64,000 bases of DNA from Chitinophagaceae bacterium (GTDB lineage: Bacteria; Bacteroidota; Bacteroidia; Chitinophagales; Chitinophagaceae): contig SCVJ01000032.1 in assembly GCA_004322425.1 (NCBI GenBank), positions 1 to 64,000 of the forward strand, in the 5' to 3' direction. Positions 1-9,189 of the stretch are shown in pieces. A program made the position numbers and the translations under genes. Numbering within the stretch: position 1 is the first letter of the stretch; each line of letters begins with the position of its first letter. Under the pieces are notes generated by a model. That model was not told the origin of the DNA. It was given only the letters and a program-made list of their open reading frames with translations, and did not search any database.

Positions 1-126
1 GTCGAGAGATTGGTCCTTTTTACATTTATACAAGTAATTTTTTTTGAAAAAATTTCTGCTAACTCTTTCAAAAAGCAAGTACAAGGTGAATCTAAAATAA
101 AAATCTCCACGCATTATTTTTTTTAA
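1..126 (+). CDS. 3' end of a CDS truncated by the window edge, product unknown
   Basis: Frame 1 is open from base 1 to TAA at 124-126 (VERLVLFTFIQVIFFEKISANSFKKQVQGESKIKISTHYFF*); short, so could be chance. Confidence 0.35.
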   Translation, partial: VERLVLFTFIQVIFFEKISANSFKKQVQGESKIKISTHYFF

Positions 127-163
127 TCGTTGTTGGCTAGTTGGTATGCGCTAACTTTATTTT

Positions 164-1537
164 ATGGCTAAAATTAAATCGGCTTTTTTTTGTCAACATT
201 GTGGGTATGAAAGTATAAAATGGGTAGGACAATGTCCATCGTGTCAGCAATGGAATTGTTTTGTTGAAGAAATAATTCAGAAAGAAAACAAGAGCACTTC
301 CTCCGATTGGAAAGAATATAAAAACGAAACAAGAACTGCCAAAATTATTTCGTTACAAGAAATTATTCCCATCAAAGAAAAAAGATTGATAACTGAAGAC
401 CTAGAGCTGAACAGGGTTTTGGGAGGAGGTATTGTACCGGGAAGTATTGTTTTGATTGCTGGCGAACCAGGCATTGGCAAATCCACTTTGTTTTTACAAA
501 TAGGATTACAGTTAAAAAATTATACCGTCCTTTATATTAGCGGAGAAGAAAGTGAACAACAAATTAAATTACGTTCCGATCGATTAAAGTTGAACAATGA
601 AACTTTTTATTTATTGACGGAAACTTCAACACCCATTATTTTTTCGGAAATAAAAAAATTGAAACCCGATATTGTTATTGTAGATTCCATTCAAACATTA
701 TATACAAATTATATTGATTCATCTCCTGGAAGTGTTTCACAAATAAGAGAATGCACAGCAGAGTTGCAACGGTTTGCAAAAGAAACCAACACACCAGTAT
801 TTTTAATTGGTCATATTACTAAAGATGGAAGTATTGCAGGACCCAAAATTTTGGAGCACATGGTGGATACGGTACTACAATTCGAGGGAGATCAACATTA
901 TGCTTACCGTATTTTACGAACCATGAAAAATCGTTTTGGTAGTACGGCAGAATTAGGAGTGTACGAAATGACAGATACCGGAATGAGAGGTGTAGCTAAT
1001 CCCAGCGAAATATTAATTTCACAAAAAGAAGATCGGCTGAGCGGGATCGCCATTGCCGCCACAATCGAGGGTATCCGCCCATTATTAATTGAGGTGCAAG
1101 CCCTTGTTACCCAATCTGTTTACGGAAATCCACAGCGTACAATTAGTGGGTTTGACTTGAGAAGACTTCAGCTATTATTAGCCGTTTTGGAAAAAAGAGG
1201 AGGATTTCATTTTGGAGTAAAAGATGTTTTTGTAAATATAGCCGGTGGAATAAAAATTGAAGACCCCTCCACTGATTTAGCCGTTTTATGTGCTTTACTC
1301 TCCTCATTTGAAGATATTCCTATTCCCAATCAGGTTTGCTTTGCCGGAGAAGTAGGTTTAAGTGGAGAGATAAGAGCCGTCAATAGAATTGATCAACGCA
1401 TAGCAGAAGCGGAAAAGTTGGGATTTGAAAAAATTATTGTTTCTAAATACAACGCCAAGGGATTGGCCAAACAAAAATTCAAAATTGAAATAAAAACTAT
1501 GGGACGAGTAGATGAATTATATCAACAACTTTTTTAA
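164..1537 (+). CDS. radA: DNA repair protein RadA
   Basis: N-terminal C-x2-C...C-x2-C zinc finger, Walker A GEPGIGKST, KNRFG motif, Lon-like C-terminal domain. Confidence 0.97.
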   Translation: MAKIKSAFFCQHCGYESIKWVGQCPSCQQWNCFVEEIIQKENKSTSSDWKEYKNETRTAKIISLQEIIPIKEKRLITEDLELNRVLGGGIVPGSIVLIAGEPGIGKSTLFLQIGLQLKNYTVLYISGEESEQQIKLRSDRLKLNNETFYLLTETSTPIIFSEIKKLKPDIVIVDSIQTLYTNYIDSSPGSVSQIRECTAELQRFAKETNTPVFLIGHITKDGSIAGPKILEHMVDTVLQFEGDQHYAYRILRTMKNRFGSTAELGVYEMTDTGMRGVANPSEILISQKEDRLSGIAIAATIEGIRPLLIEVQALVTQSVYGNPQRTISGFDLRRLQLLLAVLEKRGGFHFGVKDVFVNIAGGIKIEDPSTDLAVLCALLSSFEDIPIPNQVCFAGEVGLSGEIRAVNRIDQRIAEAEKLGFEKIIVSKYNAKGLAKQKFKIEIKTMGRVDELYQQLF

Positions 1538-1542
1538 CTTAA

Positions 1543-2250
1543 GTGTTTATGTTTCTCTTGCAAGAAATAAAAGATTCTTTACTGCACTTGGCTTTCCCCC
1601 ATATTTGTGCGGGATGTGGTTCCGATTTCTTAAATAAAGAAAGTCAGATTTGCTTGCGATGTTTATCCTTGCTTCCTGAAACAAATTTTCATTTACACGA
1701 AAAAAATCCTGTTGAAAAAATATTTTGGGGCCGGCTAACACTTGAAAGTGCAACAGCTCATTATTCTTTTACAAAGGAATCGTTGATGCAACAACTTATG
1801 CATCAATTTAAGTACAAGGGCAACAAAGAGTTGGGATTGCAATTGGGTAGATTGATGGGGAAATCTTTACTGCAAACAAGTCGTTTTCTGTCTGTTGATG
1901 CATTGATTGCATTGCCTTTATTTCCAACGAAAGAAAAAAGGAGAGGTTTCAACCAAGCAGAAATTCTTTGCGATGGGATAGCCGAAAAAATGAAAATCCC
2001 GATTTTAAAAAATTGCATTATTCGGCCACAGCATACTGAAACGCAAACCAAGAAAGGGAGAGTGGAACGATGGAAAAATATAGAAGGAAAATTTAAGCTG
2101 CTCCAAGAAGAAGCAATTCAGCACAAACACATTTTACTGGTGGATGATGTAGTTACCACGGGCGCTACGCTGGAAGCCTGCGGTATCGAATTATTGCGTG
2201 CTACAAATTTAAAATTGAGTATTGCAACACTTTGCTATGCCGAACATTAG
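1543..2250 (+). CDS. ComF family phosphoribosyltransferase-like protein
   Basis: Zn-binding N-terminus CAGCGSDF..CLRC, RGFNQAE, PRPP motif ILLVDDVVTTGAT. Confidence 0.92.
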   Translation: MFMFLLQEIKDSLLHLAFPHICAGCGSDFLNKESQICLRCLSLLPETNFHLHEKNPVEKIFWGRLTLESATAHYSFTKESLMQQLMHQFKYKGNKELGLQLGRLMGKSLLQTSRFLSVDALIALPLFPTKEKRRGFNQAEILCDGIAEKMKIPILKNCIIRPQHTETQTKKGRVERWKNIEGKFKLLQEEAIQHKHILLVDDVVTTGATLEACGIELLRATNLKLSIATLCYAEH

Positions 2251-2295
2251 TTTTCTTTTTTCAATAACTTTGTACGCTTCTAAAAAACACAAATC

Positions 2296-2817
2296 ATGAA
2301 ACTTATTTTATTTGCCGCTTTACTTTTGTTCGCCCCGTACAGCCCTTCGATTTACGACTTTAAAATAGAGGGCTTGGATAACACACAAATTGATTTTTCA
2401 AAATTTAAGGGGAAGAAAATTTTAATTGTAAATGTAGCCAGCTATTGTGGTTACACTTATCAGTACGAAGGGTTGGAAAAATTATATCAAACCTATAAAG
2501 ACAAATTAGTAGTGGTTGGATTTCCTGCTAATAACTTTAAAAATCAGGAACCAGAAAGCAATGAAAAAATTCAAGAGTTCTGTCGCAAAGACAAAGGCGT
2601 TCAGTTTCCCATTGCTAAAAAAATATCGGTAGCCGGTGACGACATCCATCCAATATTCAAATATTTAATTCAAGAAGCAGAAAAATCGGGCGCCGAATTA
2701 CCCGTAATTAAATGGAACTTTACCAAATTTTTAGTGGACGAAAACGGGAAATTGCTAAAAGTTTTTCGCAGCAAAGTAGAGCCGATGAGTGAAGAGATAA
2801 CCGCTTTTTTGAAATAA
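2296..2817 (+). CDS. glutathione peroxidase family protein
   Basis: VNVASYCGYTYQYEGLE, GFPANNF and WNFTKFLV motifs. Confidence 0.93.
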   Translation: MKLILFAALLLFAPYSPSIYDFKIEGLDNTQIDFSKFKGKKILIVNVASYCGYTYQYEGLEKLYQTYKDKLVVVGFPANNFKNQEPESNEKIQEFCRKDKGVQFPIAKKISVAGDDIHPIFKYLIQEAEKSGAELPVIKWNFTKFLVDENGKLLKVFRSKVEPMSEEITAFLK

Positions 2818-2852
2818 GTTGTTTTCGTTTTTTCTATACAGAATTTAATTGC

Positions 2853-4049
2853 ATGCAATTCCAATCCATCATCGGTCAATCGGACATCAAAAATAAATTA
2901 GTTGAACTCGTTCAACAGAATCGACTCAGTCACGCACTACTTTTTTTAGGTAAGGAAGGCAGTGGTGCTCTTCAGTTGGCATTAGCATTTGCTCAATATA
3001 TTGTTTGCGAAAAAAACGGGCTGCCGAGGAATCAACAAAAAGTTGAAAGTTTGTTTCTTGAAGAATCTTCAATAGCAGAAAAAGTAAAAATTTCAATCTC
3101 AGACTCTTGCGGACAATGTGCTGCTTGCAAAAAAGCGCAGCAGCTGGTTCATCCCGATATTCATTTTAGTTACCCAGTAATTCCTAAAAAAACAGGCACG
3201 CCTCCGATGAGTACCGATTATATTGCTTATTGGCGAGAATTTATTCTTTCGTCTCCCTACGGAAATGTATATGATTGGTTGCAACAAATTGGCGCCGAAA
3301 ACAAACAAGGAAATATTACGGCAACCGAATGCAACGACATCATTCGAAAACTGAGTTTGAAAAGTTTTGAATCGGAGTATAAAATTTTAATTCAATGGAT
3401 GCCGGAATATTTGGGCAATGAAGGAAATAAATTATTGAAACTAATAGAAGAACCGCCACCCAATACCTTATTTATTTTAGTAGCAGAAAACGATTCGTTG
3501 ATTCTTCCCACCATATTAAGCCGTTGCCAATTAATAAAAATTCCTTCGTTGGATGTAACGACTATTGAAAATGCGTTGATTGAAAAAAATAATATTCAAG
3601 CAGATCGAGCTCATCAACTGGCATTGGTGTGTGATGGAAACTTTCGTCTAGCCGAAAAATTATTGGAACAAACCGAAGAAGACTGGCATGCTTTGTTGTG
3701 TGAGTGGCTGAATGCACTTTTAAAAAATGGGCCGGCGGCTCAAACAAAATGGGTGGAAGAAATGAGCCGATTGGGCAGAGAAAAACAAAAACAGTTTCTG
3801 TATTATTTCAATCATCTATTGGGGCAATCTATTCGTTTTCGAATTACTGAAAACCCCTTGTCAGAAAAAGAAAAAGAATTTGTTATTCGTTTAAACAAAC
3901 TGATATCTATCAACCAGCAAAAAGCTATTATTGAAGAGCTTGACAAAGCAGCTTATTATATTGAGCGTAATGCAAATGCCAAAATCCTGTTTCATGCTCT
4001 TACCATAAAATTGAATCATATAATTAAGGATAATATTGTTTTTGCCTGA
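2853..4049 (+). CDS. holB: DNA polymerase III subunit delta' (HolB-like)
   Basis: IGQSDIKNKL, LFLGKEGSGALQLA, Cys cluster CGQCAACKKA, LLKLIEEPPPNTLFIL, ILSRCQ. Confidence 0.88.
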   Translation: MQFQSIIGQSDIKNKLVELVQQNRLSHALLFLGKEGSGALQLALAFAQYIVCEKNGLPRNQQKVESLFLEESSIAEKVKISISDSCGQCAACKKAQQLVHPDIHFSYPVIPKKTGTPPMSTDYIAYWREFILSSPYGNVYDWLQQIGAENKQGNITATECNDIIRKLSLKSFESEYKILIQWMPEYLGNEGNKLLKLIEEPPPNTLFILVAENDSLILPTILSRCQLIKIPSLDVTTIENALIEKNNIQADRAHQLALVCDGNFRLAEKLLEQTEEDWHALLCEWLNALLKNGPAAQTKWVEEMSRLGREKQKQFLYYFNHLLGQSIRFRITENPLSEKEKEFVIRLNKLISINQQKAIIEELDKAAYYIERNANAKILFHALTIKLNHIIKDNIVFA

Positions 4050-4303
4050 TCGACAATTTGTCCAAAAAATTCCACTTGGAATCCCTTCCTATTTTTAACA
4101 ACATCCTCATTCACTATAAAAACTGTATTTTTGTCACTGTGTGAAAGAGAATGAAAATGGTTTTGTGAGAGCTGGAATGAATTGTTTAGTAACCGGTGAA
4201 TTTTTATCAATGTCTGCAACGAACTCAATATATGGTACTGTTTTTCAACACTTTCTTTTGTTGAACAGTAATACCTGCATAGCGCAAGCATTCTGATAAT
4301 CAT
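4016..4303 (-). CDS. hypothetical protein (95 aa), uncertain
   Basis: ORF fills the 293-nt gap between holB and the PSP1 gene on the opposite strand; no recognised domain or promoter. Confidence 0.25.
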   Translation of the reverse strand: MIIRMLALCRYYCSTKESVEKQYHILSSLQTLIKIHRLLNNSFQLSQNHFHSLSHSDKNTVFIVNEDVVKNRKGFQVEFFGQIVDQAKTILSLII

Positions 4304-4342
4304 TCTTCAGTTATTTTTTTTTAATATTAATACTATCGAGAG

Positions 4343-5551
4343 ATGGGATGTGGTAATTGTGGTACGGGAACACCGAATGGATGTAAAAGCAACGGAGGCT
4401 GCAGCACCGGTGGATGTAATCGTATGAATACCCACGACTGGCTTTGCAATATTCCTATTGCTTTTTTGGACGAAGCTTGCAAAGTAGTAGAAATTAGTTT
4501 TAACCAAGGAAGTCGTAAAGATTTTTTCAGAAATAGTACGCTACAGCATTTTGAAAAAGGCGATAGAGTTTCCCTTGAAGGAGTGAACGGTTTTGATGTA
4601 GGTGAAATTTCTTTGACAGGAGAAATTGTACGAATTCAAATGAAGAAAAAAGGGGTAAAGGAAGATGATGTGGAGATGAAAAAAATTTTACGCCCTGCTA
4701 CCGATCGAGATGTTGATACTTGGATAATTAATAAAGCTCGAGAAAAAGAAGCCATCATTCGCAGCCGTGCTATTGTAAAACAGCTGAAGTTGAATATGAA
4801 AATCAGCGAAATTGAAATACAGGCAGATGGACGAAAAGCTACCTTTTTTTATATTGCCGATGGCCGCGTGGATTTTAGGGAACTTATAAAAATTCTTGCG
4901 AGTGAGTTTAAAGTAAAAGTAGAAATGCGCCAAATTGGAGCCCGCCAGGAAAGTGCAAAAGTGGGTGGTATTGGTAGTTGCGGAAGAGAACTTTGTTGCA
5001 GCACTTGGCTTACAGAATTCAAATCGGTGAATACAGTTGCGGCCCGTTATCAGAATTTATCCATCAACCAAACAAAATTGAGCGGACAGTGTGGTCGATT
5101 AAAATGCTGCTTGAATTACGAACTAGATACTTATTTAGACGCTTTGCAACATTTTCCTGAAGATTGCGACACGATTCGTGTAGCAAAAGGGAATGCTTTT
5201 TTAATTAAGAAAGATATTTTTAAAAATTTGATGTGGTATAGTTTACCCGATAGCAACAAACATTATCCACTTACCATTGATCGAGTGCATAAAATAAAAT
5301 CGTTGAATGCGCAAGGCATTGTACCCGACGAGATTGGTGCCGTTGATTTAAATGCGTCTAAATCAAATAAGGATGTTCCAGAGTTTGTAGAACTAGTAGG
5401 GCAAATAAGTTTGCAGTCGTTGGAAAGAGCCGATCGAAAACGCAGACAGCAACAACGACCTAACCAACAAAGAAACCGACCACAAAACAATCCCCAAAGA
5501 GGACCACAGCGGGGACCGAATCGTCCACCACAACCAAGAAGAGATAATTAA
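4343..5551 (+). CDS. PSP1 (RicT-like) domain protein with Cys-rich N-terminus
   Basis: RQIGARQESAKVGGIGSCGRELCCSTWL and SGQCGRLKCCLNYE are PSP1 hallmarks; Arg/Gln/Pro-rich tail. Confidence 0.93.
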   Translation: MGCGNCGTGTPNGCKSNGGCSTGGCNRMNTHDWLCNIPIAFLDEACKVVEISFNQGSRKDFFRNSTLQHFEKGDRVSLEGVNGFDVGEISLTGEIVRIQMKKKGVKEDDVEMKKILRPATDRDVDTWIINKAREKEAIIRSRAIVKQLKLNMKISEIEIQADGRKATFFYIADGRVDFRELIKILASEFKVKVEMRQIGARQESAKVGGIGSCGRELCCSTWLTEFKSVNTVAARYQNLSINQTKLSGQCGRLKCCLNYELDTYLDALQHFPEDCDTIRVAKGNAFLIKKDIFKNLMWYSLPDSNKHYPLTIDRVHKIKSLNAQGIVPDEIGAVDLNASKSNKDVPEFVELVGQISLQSLERADRKRRQQQRPNQQRNRPQNNPQRGPQRGPNRPPQPRRDN

Positions 5552-5563
5552 TTTTCTCTAGAA

Positions 5564-8443
5564 CTAGTTGACGCTTTTCATTTTGTAAATCGCATCCTGA
5601 ATTTTTCCTCTCACCTGCAATTGTGAAAGCAAAGAATTATTTCTAGTAGGATTTACTCGATTGGAAAGAAAAATATACACCAGCTTTTTTTCGGGGTCCA
5701 CCCACACACAAGTTCCTGTAAACCCTGTATGGCCAAAGGTTTGTAACGAAACTCCTTTTGAAGGATACGGATCTTTTCTTGTGGCATTATCTTTTTCCGG
5801 CTTATCAAATCCCAATGCTCTACGGCTATTTGGAGACCCGTATGCAGTAAATTTTTCTATCGTTTCTTTTTGTAAATATCGTTCACCGTTCCATAAACCA
5901 CCTTGCATTAACATTTGATACAGCACTGATAAATCGTATGCATTGGAAAATAATCCTGCGTGGCCGGAAACTCCGCCAAACATACTGGCACCCTCATCGT
6001 GTACATCGCCCTGAATGGTTTGTTTGCGAAAATGTTTTTCCATTTCGGTGGGAACAATTCTGTTTATTTCAAATTTTTTGCGGGGTTTAAAACTGGTGGT
6101 TTCCAAGCCCATTTTACTATAAAAATTTTTTTGCACAAATTCATCCAATTTCATTCCACTGATGGCTTCCACTATTTTACCCAACAAAATAAATCCGTTA
6201 TCACTATAAACATATTTTCCATTTTCCGTCAACGGACTTTGTAAGATGCGTTGCAGCATTGTATCATTCCAACTTTTTTTCAAATAAATATTTTCAGCTA
6301 CTCGAATAGAATAGTTAGAATTTGGCGTAGCCGAAAATAATTCAGGATTGGGAATGCCTGTAATTGTATCAATCACTTCTCTGTAAAAAGGTATAAAAGG
6401 CACCAACCCCGCTTGATGCAATAAAAGATCTTTGATGATTAGTTTTTCTTTATTACTTCCTTTCGTCCAAAGTAAATAATCACCTAATGTTTTGGTGATA
6501 TCCAATTTCCCTTGCTCGTATAATTTCATTACGGAAATAGTGGTTGCAGAAATTTTTGTTACGGAGGCCAAATCAAAAATTGCATCGGATGACATGGATT
6601 GACTTGAATTGTGTGCCATTTTCCCCACTGCTTTTTGATAAATGATGTTGCCGTTTTGTACAACCAATACTACCGCTCCCGGAAATGCTTTTTTAGCAAG
6701 TGCATCTTCCAAAATAGAATCTATTTGATATTTATTATCCAGAATGTTTGGAGTAATTTTTATAAACCGCTGAACTGTGTCAACAGATAAACTATTACAA
6801 ACCGAAACGGGTAATTTTCCGATTGCCCTTAATTTTCCACGAAGTAAATCATACGCGGCATCGTGAAATGGTTTTTCATCCTGATAGCCCGCTATCAGTG
6901 ATTTTGCTTCACAAAATTTTTTGAGCGCATACACATTCCCAAAAACAAAACTGATTGTTTTTTCTCCATTCAATTTTTTCCAAAAAGCTAAGCCCACTTC
7001 AGTCATTCCGTAATTATCTGTCAGTTTCATATTATAATTATGAATACCAACAACAATAACATCGTATCCGTTTTTGGAAATAGAATCAACAATGATTGTA
7101 GCTTTTTCAATCCCTTCTTTCCAAGAAAAAAGAAAGGTATCGGCTAAAAAATCTTTTCTGATTTTTTTTCCAAATTCATTTAATTCCGTGCAACCAATAC
7201 CTACGTAAGCAACTTTTTTATTTGAGCCAAGTAGCAATAAATTATTCTCGTCGCGAACAATCGTAATGGCACGCTGTGCTACTTTTTTGTTAATCGCTTC
7301 TGTTTTTACATTCAACTCTTCCAATAAATAATTAGTATTGATGGGGTGCATTTGCTGTAATCCTAATTGATATTTTGCTGCTAATACTTTTTTTAGTTTT
7401 CGATCAATATCAGCCCAAGTCAATTTTTTTTCGTCGATTGCTTTTCGAATAGCAGCAACTGCTTCTGCCACATTTCCGGGAAGACAAAGCATATCGTTAC
7501 CTGCAATCAAGGCCTGCACCGACGCTTCTCCGGATGGAAAAAATTTTGAAACTCCTTTCATTTCCAGCGCATCGGTGAATGTCAGTCCACTAAATTTTAA
7601 TTCAGTTTGTAATAATTCAGATACGTTTTTTTGAGAAAGAGATGTTGCTCTGTTTACTGCAGTATCAACTGAGGGAATATACAAATGTGCAACCATCACT
7701 CCGCCCACTCCTGATTGTAACAATGCTCTGAATGGAAAAAGTTCTAAAGAATCCAACTGCTCTCTTGTTTTATTAATAATCGGTAAATCGTGATGTGAAT
7801 CAGTTTCCGTATCGCCATGTCCTGGAAAATGTTTGGCGCATGCCATAATTCCCGCATGTTGCATACCTCGGGAATAAGCCGTGCCGAAAGTTGCCACTTT
7901 ATATTTGTCTTCGCCAAAAGACCGATAACCAATAACCGGATTGTTGGGATTGTTATTAACATCCACTACGGGCGCATAATTTACATGAACCCCCAATCGC
8001 CTGCATTGTTCCCCAACTGCAATTCCCATTTGATACATTAATTTGGCATCATTCATAGCTCCCAATGTGAGCTGATATGGAAATTTGATAACACTATCTA
8101 AACGCATGCCAAGTCCCCACTCTGCATCTATTGTAATAAGTAAAGGAGTTTTAGCAATACTTTGATAATAATTTGTTAGCTGTGCTTGTCGCAAAGGCCC
8201 TCCTTGAAAAAAACATAAAGCACCTATATTATATTGTTTGATGTCGGCTTCCAGTTTCGCAACATGATCGACACCTAAATTTGAGTGGGCTCGCACGACC
8301 ATCAACTGTGCAATTTTTTCATCTTCCGACAAACTATTGAATACACTATCCACCCAAAGCAATGCTTTTTTATTTTCTTTGGACTGTGCGGCTACAACAA
8401 AAATGGAAAAAAATAAGATAGTGGTTAATAAAAATTTGTTCAT
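5564..8443 (-). CDS. glycoside hydrolase family 3 / serine hydrolase (beta-lactamase family) fusion
   Basis: Signal peptide; GH3 motif KHFPGHGDTETDSHHDLP and FTDALEMKG; C-terminal SVTK, YSDNGF and HTGFTG motifs of the beta-lactamase fold. Confidence 0.93.
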   Translation of the reverse strand: MNKFLLTTILFFSIFVVAAQSKENKKALLWVDSVFNSLSEDEKIAQLMVVRAHSNLGVDHVAKLEADIKQYNIGALCFFQGGPLRQAQLTNYYQSIAKTPLLITIDAEWGLGMRLDSVIKFPYQLTLGAMNDAKLMYQMGIAVGEQCRRLGVHVNYAPVVDVNNNPNNPVIGYRSFGEDKYKVATFGTAYSRGMQHAGIMACAKHFPGHGDTETDSHHDLPIINKTREQLDSLELFPFRALLQSGVGGVMVAHLYIPSVDTAVNRATSLSQKNVSELLQTELKFSGLTFTDALEMKGVSKFFPSGEASVQALIAGNDMLCLPGNVAEAVAAIRKAIDEKKLTWADIDRKLKKVLAAKYQLGLQQMHPINTNYLLEELNVKTEAINKKVAQRAITIVRDENNLLLLGSNKKVAYVGIGCTELNEFGKKIRKDFLADTFLFSWKEGIEKATIIVDSISKNGYDVIVVGIHNYNMKLTDNYGMTEVGLAFWKKLNGEKTISFVFGNVYALKKFCEAKSLIAGYQDEKPFHDAAYDLLRGKLRAIGKLPVSVCNSLSVDTVQRFIKITPNILDNKYQIDSILEDALAKKAFPGAVVLVVQNGNIIYQKAVGKMAHNSSQSMSSDAIFDLASVTKISATTISVMKLYEQGKLDITKTLGDYLLWTKGSNKEKLIIKDLLLHQAGLVPFIPFYREVIDTITGIPNPELFSATPNSNYSIRVAENIYLKKSWNDTMLQRILQSPLTENGKYVYSDNGFILLGKIVEAISGMKLDEFVQKNFYSKMGLETTSFKPRKKFEINRIVPTEMEKHFRKQTIQGDVHDEGASMFGGVSGHAGLFSNAYDLSVLYQMLMQGGLWNGERYLQKETIEKFTAYGSPNSRRALGFDKPEKDNATRKDPYPSKGVSLQTFGHTGFTGTCVWVDPEKKLVYIFLSNRVNPTRNNSLLSQLQVRGKIQDAIYKMKSVN

Positions 8444-8509
8444 GTTTTTTTATTGAGACGCAATTTAGGTTAATTGAAAATTATTATTAAAAATCTGAAG
8501 ACTGACTAC

Positions 8510-9100
8510 TTATTTTTCTTTTATCCAAATATGAATGTCGTGCGGTGCCGTTTCATCGCCGCCAAAATAAGGAAACAGTTTATACCCTTTCCCAGTTAAA
8601 GTAGTGCTGCTTCGCTGCATTAATGTTGTAGTTCCATTTAGTGAAAATGCATAAGAACTTCCTTGCACTTTAATACTGCAATCTTGTTCAACTCCAATAG
8701 AAATAATTCCAAGTTCTTGAGATGTTACAACAGCGTTATTATAAACATACGCAAATAACCGAAGTGCGTTATTGCTCCATCGCCAACCAAAACGAGCACT
8801 AAAGGATTGGTGCAATTCGCCATTATCGGCAAAACCATAAAGTTTATTTATGTCGAATTGATTGCTCGGAAGAATGGTGCTGTAAATAGCAGAGCTATCG
8901 AATTTAGCCACAAACCTAAGTTCTTGCTGTTCAAAATTTTCAACTTTGGTTTTATCGCTGTAATGCTGCCCCTGAAGTATTTTATGGTGAATAAATTCAG
9001 GAGTAGGAATTACAGGATTATTTACGGTAGGCTTTTTACAACCAAGCAGCAAAACAAAAAGCCCACAAGCAACCCCTATTTTATAATTCAAACGACTCAT
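8510..9100 (-). CDS. putative lipoprotein, unknown function
   Basis: N-terminal signal with lipobox LLLGC. Confidence 0.7.
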   Translation of the reverse strand: MSRLNYKIGVACGLFVLLLGCKKPTVNNPVIPTPEFIHHKILQGQHYSDKTKVENFEQQELRFVAKFDSSAIYSTILPSNQFDINKLYGFADNGELHQSFSARFGWRWSNNALRLFAYVYNNAVVTSQELGIISIGVEQDCSIKVQGSSYAFSLNGTTTLMQRSSTTLTGKGYKLFPYFGGDETAPHDIHIWIKEK

Positions 9101-9189
9101 TTTGAAATACTAAATTTACGAAATTCTATTTGCACCCATCACAAAGTATCGTTTCAAATGCTGTATTTTTGAAGGCTAAAAATGAATTT

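Noticed and set aside
277-486. Numerous 60-140 aa ORFs antisense or out of frame to strong genes (such as this one in radA)
   Set aside because: Overlap confidently identified coding sequences on another frame with no domain signal.
5556-5567. TCTAGAACTAGT resembles an XbaI-SpeI cloning-vector polylinker
   Set aside because: Flanking bases do not continue as pBluescript polylinker (no GGATCC); it sits naturally at the convergent stop codons, so coincidence.
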